Below are positions 1-7,906 of a stretch of 64,000 bases of DNA, piece by piece. How positions within the stretch are numbered: the stretch's first letter is position 1; the number at the start of each line of letters is the position of its first letter. The DNA comes from Palsa-504 sp050011155 (GTDB taxonomy: Bacteria; Actinomycetota; Actinomycetes; Streptosporangiales; Streptosporangiaceae). Position numbers and translations under genes: made by a program. Location of the stretch: assembly GCA_050011155.1 (NCBI GenBank), contig JBEKJP010000009.1, forward strand, positions 1-64,000. The letters run 5' to 3'. Below the pieces are notes generated by a model that was not told where the DNA came from, did no database searches, and worked only from the letters and a program-made list of their open reading frames with translations.

Positions 1-744
1 CTGGTCAACGACGCGTGCGTGCTGCTCGGCAAGCCGTACGTGTGGGGCTCGATCTACCGGTTCGACGGCCAGGCCAGCGTGTTCTGGGCCGAGTACGGCC
101 CGTGCTACCGCTGCCTGTACCCGGAGCCGCCGCCGCCCGGCATGGTGCCCTCCTGCGCCGAGGGCGGCGTCCTGGGCGTGCTCTGCGCCTCGATCGGCTC
201 GATCCAGGTGAACGAGGCCATCAAGCTCATCACCGGGATCGGCGAGTCGCTGGCCGGCCGGCTGATGATCTACGACGCGCTGGAGATGAACTACCGGACC
301 GTCCGGGTGCGCAAGGATCCGGACTGCGCGGTCTGCGGCAAGAACCCGACGGTCACCGAGCTGATCGACTACGAGGAGTTCTGCGGGGCGGTGTCCGAGG
401 AGGCGGCCGAGGCCGTCCAGGGCTCGACCATCAGCGCCAAGGACCTGGCCGCCATGCTGGACGCGGGCGAGGCCATCTTCCTGGTCGACGTGCGCGAGCC
501 GAACGAGTACGAGATCGTCTCCATCCCCGGCGCCACGCTCATCCCCAAGGGCGAGTTCATCAACGGCAACGCCCTGGAGAAGCTGCCGCAGGACAAGCGG
601 ATCGTGCTGCACTGCAAGAGCGGCGCCCGTTCGGCCGAGGCCCTGGCCGTGGTCAAGGACGCCGGTTTCACCGACGCCGTGCACGTCGGCGGCGGGGTCC
701 TGGCATGGGTCAGCCAGGTCGATCCATCGCTACCAACCTATTAA
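1..744 (+). CDS. moeZ: MoeZ/MoeB-type adenylyltransferase-sulfurtransferase, 5' truncated
   Basis: Enzyme that adenylates the C-terminus of small sulfur-carrier proteins (MoaD, ThiS or CysO type) and transfers sulfur to it, in the cytoplasm. The frame is open from base 1, so the N-terminal nucleotide-binding part lies outside the window. Visible parts are the end of the ThiF/E1-like domain with zinc-type cysteines (CYRC near codon 35, CAVCG near codon 109) and a complete rhodanese domain with DVREPNEYE and the active-site loop CKSGARS (Cys near codon 205). Ends at TAA. The domain order is that of actinobacterial MoeZ rather than MoeB alone. Confidence 0.9.
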   Translation: MVNDACVLLGKPYVWGSIYRFDGQASVFWAEYGPCYRCLYPEPPPPGMVPSCAEGGVLGVLCASIGSIQVNEAIKLITGIGESLAGRLMIYDALEMNYRTVRVRKDPDCAVCGKNPTVTELIDYEEFCGAVSEEAAEAVQGSTISAKDLAAMLDAGEAIFLVDVREPNEYEIVSIPGATLIPKGEFINGNALEKLPQDKRIVLHCKSGARSAEALAVVKDAGFTDAVHVGGGVLAWVSQVDPSLPTY

Positions 745-805
745 TTAACAAACGGGTCGGGGTCCCCGCCCCGGTCCGCCGCTTCGCCTCGTGGGGAGGA
801 CGCCC

Positions 806-1036
806 GTGAAGGGGGATCGCGTCGAGATCGTGATCGACTCCGGTGAGGGCGGCACCATGACCTACGAGGTGACGGCGACCCGGGCCGGACGCCGCGTGGA
901 CATCGCCAACCGGCGCGGCATCATCGAGGTCAGCGAGGTGACCAGGACCGGCACCCCGGTCAGGACGGCCCGCTTCATGGCCAGCCGGGTGGTCGCCCTG
1001 GTCGAGCACCCGGCGGACACGTCCGGCCCCGATTAG
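806..1036 (+). CDS. Small conserved-looking protein of unknown function
   Basis: A 76-residue soluble protein that I do not recognise. The start is GTG at 806 because a strong ribosome site (GGGGAGGA, 793-800) sits five bases before it; an earlier in-frame start at 791 would overlap that site. The sequence is rich in beta-strand-like alternations (RVEIVIDSG, TYEVTATRAG) with no membrane segment or cysteine. It lies between moeZ and manA on the same strand and could be co-transcribed with moeZ. No function assigned. Confidence 0.65.
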   Translation: MKGDRVEIVIDSGEGGTMTYEVTATRAGRRVDIANRRGIIEVSEVTRTGTPVRTARFMASRVVALVEHPADTSGPD

Positions 1037-1062
1037 TTATACAGACTAGCTACCATGCCCGG

Positions 1063-2307
1063 ATGGACCTGCTGAGCCCGAAGGTCAAGCCTTACCCGTG
1101 GGGTACCAGGGACGCCATCGCGGACCTGCAGGGACGGCCCGTCCCGGCGCCGGGCCCGGAGGCCGAGTTGTGGCTGGGCGCGCACCCAAGCGCGCCCTCC
1201 GGCGTGGCCTGGACCACGCTGGACGAGGTGATCGGGGCCGCGCCCGAGCGGGCACTCGGAGTGGAGTGCGCGGCGCGGTTCGGGGACCGGCTGCCGTTCC
1301 TGCTCAAGGTGCTGTCGGCCGCCAAGGCGCTGTCGATCCAGCTCCACCCCTCGCGCGCGCAAGCCCAGCGCGGCTACGCGGCCGAGAACGCCCGGGGCCT
1401 GCCCCCGGGCGACCCGGGCCGGAACTACGTGGACGACTGGCCCAAACCCGAACTGCTGTACGCGCTGACCCCGTTCGAGGTGGCGGCGGGCCTGCGGACC
1501 CCGCAAGACGCCGCCGCCCTGCTCCGGGCCCTGAACGTGCCCGCCCTCGAGCCGCTGGCGGCCGGCCTGTCCGACGCGGCCGACGACGACGTCCTGGCCA
1601 CCGCCCTGGCGTCGGTCCTGCGCTGGCCGTCGGCGGACCGCGCCGGCCTGATCGCCGCCGTGATCGCCGCGTGCGAGCGGCTGGCCGCGGACGGCGGCCC
1701 CTACGCGGACGCCTGCGCCGCGGTGGTGCGGGCCGCCGCCGACTTCCCTGACGATCTCGGCCTGGTGGCGCTGCTGCTGATGCGGCACGCGATCCTGCAG
1801 CCGGGCCAGGCCGTGTTCATGCCGGCCGGCGGCCTGCACGCCTACCTGCGCGGCACCGGGATCGAACTGCTCGCCAACTCCGATAACGTGATCCGCTCCG
1901 GGCTGACCGGCAAGCACATCGACGTGCCCGAGCTGCTGAAGCTGCTCGATCCCTCGGTAGCGGTGCCGGTGCTGGCCCCCCGGATCCTCCCGGACGGCAT
2001 CACCTGGTTCGACACTCCGGCGCCGGAGTTCCGCCTGCACGTGATCGAGCTCTCTACCCCTGAGCTGGGGGGCCCCGAACTGGCGCTGCCCGGCGCCGGC
2101 CCGCGCATCCTGCTCTGCCTGGACGGCTCCTGCGCCCTGCGCGCCGCCTCCGCCGCCACCCTCGACCTGATCCGCGGCGATGCCTGCTTCATCCCGTTCG
2201 CCGACGGCCCCGTCGCCGCCTCCGGCCACGCCCGCCTAATCCTAGCCACCCCCGGCCCCACCCCCGCCCGCGCTGGTGAACGTGTGCCCCCGGCTGCTAT
2301 TCCATGA
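1063..2307 (+). CDS. manA: Mannose-6-phosphate isomerase, class I
   Basis: Interconverts fructose-6-phosphate and mannose-6-phosphate with a zinc ion, feeding GDP-mannose and cell-wall glycan synthesis. 414 residues, normal for the type I family. The N-terminus has the typical PKVKPYPWGT; the zinc-site QLHP motif is near residue 92, PKPEL follows near residue 127, and the C-terminal signature GGLHAYLRGTGIELLANSDN is present. No clear ribosome site precedes the ATG, so the start could be leaderless or slightly different. A long inverted repeat begins at the stop codon. Confidence 0.93.
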   Translation: MDLLSPKVKPYPWGTRDAIADLQGRPVPAPGPEAELWLGAHPSAPSGVAWTTLDEVIGAAPERALGVECAARFGDRLPFLLKVLSAAKALSIQLHPSRAQAQRGYAAENARGLPPGDPGRNYVDDWPKPELLYALTPFEVAAGLRTPQDAAALLRALNVPALEPLAAGLSDAADDDVLATALASVLRWPSADRAGLIAAVIAACERLAADGGPYADACAAVVRAAADFPDDLGLVALLLMRHAILQPGQAVFMPAGGLHAYLRGTGIELLANSDNVIRSGLTGKHIDVPELLKLLDPSVAVPVLAPRILPDGITWFDTPAPEFRLHVIELSTPELGGPELALPGAGPRILLCLDGSCALRAASAATLDLIRGDACFIPFADGPVAASGHARLILATPGPTPARAGERVPPAAIP

Positions 2308-2355
2308 TCGTGGCCAGTTCCGGTCGATTTTCGACCGTTTCTGGCCATGATCATG
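2303..2355. repeat. Long imperfect inverted repeat, probable manA terminator
   Basis: Two 25-base arms (2303-2327 and 2331-2355) separated by three T pair at 21 of 25 positions, with a G:U possible at one of the others. The left arm overlaps the manA stop codon. The right end (GATCATGAAAC) matches the right end of a palindrome at 61174-61226 and of a degenerate copy near 30819, so it may belong to a dispersed palindrome family as well as ending manA transcripts. Confidence 0.7.
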
Positions 2356-2458
2356 AAACCAAGGCCTCGCGTGCGGGTTAGGGTGGGAGACGTCTCTGTT
2401 GTCGGTGGTGGGAGAGTTCGTTGAGGCTGTGAGGTCAGCGATACTGCGCTAGTCGCGC

Positions 2459-2557
2459 GTGACCTTTGCGTCAAGCAACGCAGCCAGAGCCCACGCGGCG
2501 TGGTGTCGCCACACGTACCGGAAATCATTCCTACGTGCTGGGAGCCGCGTCTCATGA
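2459..2557 (+). CDS. Candidate 32-codon upstream ORF overlapping the ABC-F start
   Basis: GTG at 2459 opens a 32-residue frame whose TGA (2555-2557) overlaps the ATG of the ABC-F gene (2554-2556) as ATGA. ABC-F genes that protect ribosomes are often controlled through a translated leader, so a coupling or attenuation role is possible. The peptide is basic (contains RHTYRKSFLRAGSR). There is no good ribosome site and the frame could be accidental. Confidence 0.3.
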   Translation: MTFASSNAARAHAAWCRHTYRKSFLRAGSRVS

Positions 2558-3958
2558 CCGCAGCAATCCTCTGTTCAGATCTCAGTTTCAGCTGGCCCGA
2601 CGGAGCTTGCGCGCTCTCCGGCCTGACCGCGTCGTTCGGCCCGGGGCGCACCGGGCTGATCGGGGTGAACGGCTCGGGCAAGTCCACCCTGCTCAAGCTC
2701 ATCGCGGGCGAGCTGAGCCCAGTCAAAGGCGCGATCAAGACCCGCGGCGAGGTGGGCTACCTGCCCCAGGCGATCACCCTCGGCACCCGCCGGAGCGTCT
2801 GCGACCTGCTCGGCATCACCGAGGCCAGGACGGCGCTGCACGCCATCGAGGCGGGTGAGACGGATGAGGAGCTCTACCTGACCATCGGCGACGACTGGGA
2901 CGTGGAGGAGCGAGCCCGCGCCTGGCTGGACCGGCTCGGCCTCGAGCACCTGGCTCTCGGCGACCGGGTGGAACGGCTGTCTGGCGGCGAGACCATCTTG
3001 GTCGCGCTGGCTGCGCTGTTCCTGCGCCAGCCGGACATCTTGCTGCTGGACGAGCCGACCAACAACCTGGACCTGGACGCGCGCCAGCGGCGCGCACGCC
3101 CGCAAGCGCACCGCCCAGGAGAGCGCGGGCCGGTCCCGGGACCTGCACTCCGATCGGCTCGAGGCGGCTCGCGGCCGGCTGGACGAAGCCGAGCAGGCGG
3201 TGCGGGACGACGCCGAGATCCGGGTGGACCTGCCCGCCACCGCCGTCCCGGCCGGGCGCACCGTGCTGACCATGACCGGCCTGGACGGCGCGCACTGGCA
3301 CCCCGCTGCCTCCGCCCCGGCTGCCACCCCAGCCCCAGAGACAGCCCCGGAAACGGCCTCAGAGAAGGCACCCGCCCTGGAATCCGAGGCGCCCCCGGCA
3401 GCCGTGCTCGCGGACCTCATCGTCCGCGGCCCGGAGCGCATCGCCCTGACCGGACCGAACGGCGCGGGCAAGACGACCCTGCTCCGCGCGATCGCCGGCC
3501 TGGCGGACCGCCCCGGCGTCGCCGTGCGGCTGGGAGCGGTGACCGGCTACCTGCCGCAGCGCCTCGATCTCCTCGACGACACGCTGAGCGTGGTGGACAA
3601 CGTACGGGCGGCGGCCCCGGCCGCGTCGGTGAACGAAGTCCGGGCCAGCCTGGCCCGGTTCCTGTTCCGCGGCGACCGGGCCGACCGGCTGGCCAGCACG
3701 CTGTCCGGCGGTGAGCGATTCCGCGCCGTCCTCGCCGCCCTGCTGCTCGCGCAGCCCGCGCCGCAGCTGCTCTTGCTCGACGAACCGACCAACAGCCTGG
3801 ACATGGCCTCGGTCAGGCAGCTGTCCCAGGCGCTCGAGGGCTACCGCGGCGCGCTCGTCATCGCCAGCCATGACGTGCCGTTCCTGGGTTCGGCCGGTAT
3901 TACCCGCTGGCTGCGGCTGGACCGGGAGGCCGGCCTGACCGAGATCGACGCCCGTTGA
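2554..3958 (+). pseudogene. ABC-F family ATPase gene disrupted by an internal deletion
   Basis: Twin-cassette ABC-F protein (ribosome-associated, often antibiotic resistance or translation factor). The first cassette reads from ATG 2554: Walker A GVNGSGKST near residue 37, signature LSGGE, Walker B ILLLDEPTNNLDLDAR near 3040-3078. Right after this the frame changes. The second half continues in frame 2: a linker piece starting GAHARKRTAQESAG near 3086, then the second cassette with GPNGAGKTT, LSGGER, LLLLDEPTNSLD and the switch His in IASHD, ending at 3958. Missing are the end of cassette one (its SHD switch) and most of the interdomain linker, roughly 70-100 residues by comparison with the family. 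A GCGCGC run on both sides of the junction suggests deletion between short repeats. An internal GTG at 3200 could still make a C-terminal half protein. Confidence 0.8.
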
Positions 3959-4045
3959 TCAAACATCATGAGTATCCGATTCGCTGGCACGCGCGGAGTC
4001 CGCTAGACTGCGTGAGCGGATCCGGGGCACCGGGTCCGATGCCAT

Positions 4046-4117
4046 TGGGGTATGGGGTAATTGGCAGCCCGACAGGTTCTGGCCCTGTTAGTCTAGGTTC
4101 GAGTCCTGGTACCCCAG
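4046..4117 (+). tRNA. tRNA-Gln (anticodon CTG)
   Basis: Acceptor arms TGGGGTA (4046-4052) and TACCCCA (4110-4116) pair fully with G4117 as discriminator. The anticodon stem ACAGG/CCTGT encloses the loop TTCTGGC, and the T arm carries GGTTCGAGTCC. No CCA is encoded. It closely resembles the bacterial tRNA-Gln consensus. Confidence 0.96.
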
Positions 4118-4269
4118 CAGCTCAGCATGACAGCGCGGACGTGCGATGCGTCCGCGCTCGTTCATGCTGAGCAGTATGACCGCCTGACCCGCCGGTTGGC
4201 CTGACCGGTGGCGAAGCGGTAGTCTGTACCGCGCTGGCCCAGCCAGCAACATGCACGACCAAATAGCAC

Positions 4270-4342
4270 GGCCCCGTCGTCTAGAGGCCTAGGACGCCGC
4301 CCTCTCAAGGCGGTAACGCCGGTTCGAATCCGGTCGGGGCTA
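4270..4342 (+). tRNA. tRNA-Glu (anticodon CTC)
   Basis: Acceptor GGCCCCG (4270-4276) pairs with CGGGGCT (4335-4341), with a G:U at the end; A4342 is the discriminator. The anticodon stem CCGCC/GGCGG encloses CTCTCAA, and the T arm is GCCGGTTCGAATCCGGT. CCA is not encoded. It marks the left edge of the low-GC accessory island. Confidence 0.95.
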
Positions 4343-4378
4343 CACAGGTGAGCTCGTAAGACAGTAAGACATCGGAAC

Positions 4379-4411
4379 AACCCCGAATCCTCGTCAGGGT
4401 TCGGGGTTTTC
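4379..4411 (+). terminator. Intrinsic terminator after the tRNA genes
   Basis: Stem AACCCCGAA (4379-4387) with TTCGGGGTT (4400-4408), followed by a short T run. It lies 37 bases after tRNA-Glu and would also end minus-strand reading from the MFS gene. Confidence 0.75.
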
Positions 4412-4478
4412 GCTTTGGCGGGCCTGACTTCTTCCCGCAGCTAGCGTCCTGGGCCAGCTAGAACTCCCTGCGTGCTCG

Positions 4479-6110
4479 TCAGGCGACCGGCTGCATCTGC
4501 GGTGCTACCCGGGAACCTGCCAGTTCGAGAGCGGGCACCCGGGCGGTCTCTAGGCCGGGCCAGGCGGCGTCGGGCGCGGCACCGGCCGTACCGGATGTTG
4601 CCGCTGCCCCGTCGTAGCCGTGGGCCAGCTGGACGGTGAGGCTATTGACGGATAGCGGCTCAGGCTTGAGGAGTCCGCCGACTATCCGGATCGCCAGGGT
4701 AAGTCCGAAGAACAAGATGAGTCTCAATGCCAAGATCGTCATCTTGCTGATGCGGCTCTTCCTGGTTTGTGTCGAGGGCAGCAGGAGAGAGAATGCAGAA
4801 AGTGCAAGTATGGCTACGGAAAGTGCTAGTACGGCGCCCAAAATCTTGTATCGTTGAATCACCAGCCCGCCTAGAACTGGACCGACTGCGCATGCCCCGA
4901 AAGAAATCAGGCGGCCAATGCTTGTTATCCGGGCGAGCATTTCTTCTGGTGCCTTCTGGATGAGATAGGTGCCGATTTCCACATTCCCCAGCGCTCCAGT
5001 AAATCCAAGGAAGATCATCACGACTGCGAAGCGTTCAAACAGAAACTCTCCCGGCGCGATAAGTCGCAGCCCGCTTGGTACTACGAGCACGGCGACGGCT
5101 ATGATCCACGCGGCTATGCGGATCAAGGTCCATTGATGGCTGACCGGAGCAGGCAAACGGGATGCCAGCACCGAACCGATCGCACCGCCAAAGCCCGATG
5201 CGGCCAAGGCTATGCCGATCATGAAAGATGGCAGATGCTGATCGCTGGCATAGGCGAGGAAAATCATTATCAGAGCTTGGCAGATGAGAGTTGTTCCGGC
5301 CGACAGTATTATGCTTACGCAGGTGAAAAGGTCGCCGCGAAGCCAGTGAAGGCCTCCGCGGATATCCGTCCACAAGCCTTCCCGCGAAGCTCTGGGGCGC
5401 GCCTTGACAGCTGGCGTGCCGCACTGCTGCCCGGCAGGTGGGGCGGGCTGCCTGCGCGAGAAAATTTTTTCCGGGGACGAGGTGATAAGTTTGACTGCCT
5501 GCTCGCCCTTAATTGCAACGAGGGCACTTACCGAGATAACAAAAGATAGCATATCGGCGACGAAAGGAAGCAGTGGCTGGGCGGCAAAAAGGATACCGCC
5601 GAGTGGTCGGCCCACCAGCACCATGACATGAGTCCGGGCTTCCATCTGCACGAGTGCGGACGAAGCCTGATCATGTTGGACAAGCGAACCTACATAACGT
5701 CTTTCTGCTAGCGTCGAGAAAACTTCGAGGATCTCTTCCACGATCGCCGCCCCGATCAGCAGCGGCAAGAACGCTTTCCCGTGCAGCAGGGCGATGACTA
5801 CGGCGAACAGGGCCACGCCGCGGCCGAACTCGCTGATCAGCATCACCCGCCGTGGTGGCCAGACGTCAACGAGGGCGCCAGCCGGCACGTAAACCAGGAC
5901 GCTGGGTGCGGTGGCGGCGAAGGCGGTCCAGCCCGCGGCGACCGGCGAATGCGTCATCCACAAGACCAGCATCGGGAACGCGATAGTACTTATTCGCGTG
6001 CCCAGTAGTGACACCGATGACCCCGCCAGAAGCAACCGGAAGGGTCGCCCGTTAACCGCAGAGTGGCGATCACTCTGAGTAGCTGGCGGATCAGGGACTT
6101 GTTCGGACAT
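4479..6110 (-). CDS. MFS transporter with an extra C-terminal membrane segment and tail
   Basis: A 543-residue major-facilitator permease, probable exporter of a small molecule or of the peptide made by the neighbouring island. The N-terminal half starts with a soluble stretch, then TM1 (RLLLAGSSVSLLGTRISTIA) and the loop-2/3 region VYVPAGALVDVWPPRRVM typical of the MFS_3/EntS-like group. A basic central loop near residues 205-250 divides the two halves. After the usual twelve segments there is one more hydrophobic stretch (LALRLILFFGLTLAIRIVGG) and a 57-residue soluble tail rich in Ala and Gly, which is not usual. GC content is below that of the flanks. It is divergent from the radical SAM gene across a 0.56 kb AT-rich region. 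Confidence 0.88.
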   Translation of the reverse strand: MSEQVPDPPATQSDRHSAVNGRPFRLLLAGSSVSLLGTRISTIAFPMLVLWMTHSPVAAGWTAFAATAPSVLVYVPAGALVDVWPPRRVMLISEFGRGVALFAVVIALLHGKAFLPLLIGAAIVEEILEVFSTLAERRYVGSLVQHDQASSALVQMEARTHVMVLVGRPLGGILFAAQPLLPFVADMLSFVISVSALVAIKGEQAVKLITSSPEKIFSRRQPAPPAGQQCGTPAVKARPRASREGLWTDIRGGLHWLRGDLFTCVSIILSAGTTLICQALIMIFLAYASDQHLPSFMIGIALAASGFGGAIGSVLASRLPAPVSHQWTLIRIAAWIIAVAVLVVPSGLRLIAPGEFLFERFAVVMIFLGFTGALGNVEIGTYLIQKAPEEMLARITSIGRLISFGACAVGPVLGGLVIQRYKILGAVLALSVAILALSAFSLLLPSTQTRKSRISKMTILALRLILFFGLTLAIRIVGGLLKPEPLSVNSLTVQLAHGYDGAAATSGTAGAAPDAAWPGLETARVPALELAGSRVAPQMQPVA

Positions 6111-6518
6111 TTGTTGCTAAATTTCTCCTCGACAAGGGCAAATAAAGCTAGCATGCTTAAATATAGTCCCCGTACGATTGCAGATCGTAGCGACACCCAC
6201 CGTACGCCACGCCACACTGCACCCTATCGTCCCCCGAGAGGGTCGTGCTCGCGCATCGTCCCGATTGGGGACACCCCGGTCGGCGAGCGACTTTGTGTGC
6301 CTTACGATAGCGGCGGCCTGTTTGGCCAGCCCGCTGGTAACTTCGCCCTGTTTGGACAGTTTTCAGTAAGTTAGCTGCTTTTGTCGGTTTAACGTTTGCC
6401 CTATGCGGCCGAGGACCGGACTTACTAACACTTGTAGCAGACGACGATTAATTGTTGCTAATTGCCGGTTGATTCTTGCCCAGAACTATTTCCAAACGTG
6501 TGAGGTGGGATAGGAGTG
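6111..6518. other. AT-rich divergent promoter region with direct repeats
   Basis: No convincing gene. Two 13-bp direct repeats, CCTGTTTGGCCAG (6317-6329) and CCTGTTTGGACAG (6347-6359), differ at one base and are exactly 30 bp apart. A second pair, TAATTG, occurs at 6449 and 6459 with 10-bp spacing. The spacing of about one or three helical turns fits binding sites for a regulator acting on the MFS gene, the maturase operon or both. Confidence 0.45.
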
Positions 6519-6668
6519 ATGGTTACGACCTTCCCTGATGTGTGCGCCGCGTGTCGCGGTCGGGCGGCGATGTCATCTGTGATTTACGTGATCTTCTGGC
6601 TGACAGATGAGAAACCGGTGAGTGCCGTGACGGGTGCTGCCAGACGTGTGCCCAGCAATCTTTACTAA
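6519..6668 (+). CDS. Candidate 49-residue peptide upstream of the maturase
   Basis: ATG at 6519 follows AGGAG (6511-6515 region) with rather short spacing, and the frame stops at TAA eight bases before the radical SAM start. The product has a Cys pair (DVCAACRG near residue 7), a short hydrophobic run (SSVIYVIFWL, about residues 19-28) and ends in Leu-Tyr. It shares no visible similarity with FxsA leaders. It could be a leader peptide, a second substrate, or a chance frame; GC at third positions is only about 63 percent. Confidence 0.3.
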   Translation: MVTTFPDVCAACRGRAAMSSVIYVIFWLTDEKPVSAVTGAARRVPSNLY

Positions 6669-6676
6669 CTGGCCCT

Positions 6677-7906
6677 GTGTGGTTTAATCATATTATGGGG
6701 CCCAAGCTTGAATGGCCGTTGACCCTTGATGTTCCAGCTCTGGTGGCCAGCGGCTGGCGGCCCATTCCCTTCCGCGAATTCGTGGTTAAGATCCACAGCA
6801 GATGCGATCTGGCCTGCGACTACTGCTATATGTATGAGATGGCCGACCAGTCCTGGCGTAGCCGGCCCCGGCGTATGTCCTCGGAGATTGCCGAGTACAC
6901 GGCCCAGCGGATAGGGGAGCATACCCGGGCGCACGGACTCGCGAACGTGGCGTTGATACTCCACGGCGGGGAACCCCTCCTGGCCGGCCGTGACCTGATT
7001 TCCCACATTGTGGAAGTCACCAGGAAGGCGGCGGGTCCGGATGTGCAAGTGGACGCGCGTATCCAGACTAATGCCGTCGGCCTTGACGAATCATTCCTAC
7101 GACTTTTCTGCGAACTTGGGATTCGAGTAGGTGTCAGCCTTGACGGCGACGTCGCGGCTCACAACCGTCACCGTCGGTTTCCTAGCGGCCGGGGGAGCCA
7201 TGCCGCAGTATCGGCGGGAGTACACAGATTAATGCAGGAATCATTCCGGCACCTGTTCGCGGGGTTGCTCTGCACGATCGACCTCCGCAACGATCCCATA
7301 GCAACGTATGAGGCGCTTGCGTCCTATGATCCGCCGAAAATCGACTTCCTGTTGCCGCACGGAACATGGGAATCCCCGCCGCCGGGCCGGATCCCCGATG
7401 CCGTCGAGACGCCTTACGCCGATTGGCTGATCACGATCTTCGATCACTGGTATAGGGCACCTGTTCCCGGTATCCGGCTATTTGAGGACATCATGCGCCT
7501 GATTCTGGGTGGTACGTCCTCCGCCGAGGTGGTAGGACTTGCGCCGTCGCAGATGATCGTCATCGAGACGGATGGTGCCATTGAGCAGGCCGACACCCTG
7601 AAGATCACTTTTTCGGGAGCGGCTCATACCGACCTCCACGTCGCGCATGACGAGTTCGACGACGCGATGCTCCTTCCCGGGATGGTGGCCAGGCAGCTCG
7701 GACTGCGGGCCCTGTCTGCTGAATGCCAGGATTGCGCTATCAAGAACGTATGCGGTGGCGGTCTCTATGCGCACCGATATCGTCCTGGTAATGGGTTTGC
7801 CAATCCTTCGGTCTATTGTCCAGACCTGATGCGCCTCATCCGTCATGTCCATCAGGTCGTGCAGGCTGATATCAGTAACATTCTGAGAAAGCGGGCAACT
7901 GATTGA
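6677..7906 (+). CDS. fxsB: FxsB-family radical SAM/SPASM peptide maturase
   Basis: Radical S-adenosylmethionine enzyme of the FxsB family, which forms carbon-carbon (cyclophane-type) crosslinks in ribosomal peptides. 409 residues. The [4Fe-4S] motif CDLACDYC begins at about residue 43, preceded by the family sequence PFREFVVKIHSR; HGGEPLLAG follows near residue 95, and the C-terminal SPASM part carries CQDCAIKNVCGGG and VYCPDL. IETDGAIEQADTLK near residue 295 is also typical of FxsB. The start is GTG 6677, or ATG 6695; neither has a clear ribosome site. It overlaps the next gene by four bases (TTGA). Many family members carry the HExxH domain fused; here it is a separate gene. Confidence 0.93.
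   Translation: MWFNHIMGPKLEWPLTLDVPALVASGWRPIPFREFVVKIHSRCDLACDYCYMYEMADQSWRSRPRRMSSEIAEYTAQRIGEHTRAHGLANVALILHGGEPLLAGRDLISHIVEVTRKAAGPDVQVDARIQTNAVGLDESFLRLFCELGIRVGVSLDGDVAAHNRHRRFPSGRGSHAAVSAGVHRLMQESFRHLFAGLLCTIDLRNDPIATYEALASYDPPKIDFLLPHGTWESPPPGRIPDAVETPYADWLITIFDHWYRAPVPGIRLFEDIMRLILGGTSSAEVVGLAPSQMIVIETDGAIEQADTLKITFSGAAHTDLHVAHDEFDDAMLLPGMVARQLGLRALSAECQDCAIKNVCGGGLYAHRYRPGNGFANPSVYCPDLMRLIRHVHQVVQADISNILRKRATD

Noticed and set aside
6063..6374. A 103-codon frame upstream of fxsB ending LFGQFSVS, close to an F-x-S-x-x end
   Set aside because: The phenylalanine is one position off, the frame starts inside the MFS gene on the other strand, there is no ribosome site and no FxsA-type leader. 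The gene at 12029 fits far better.
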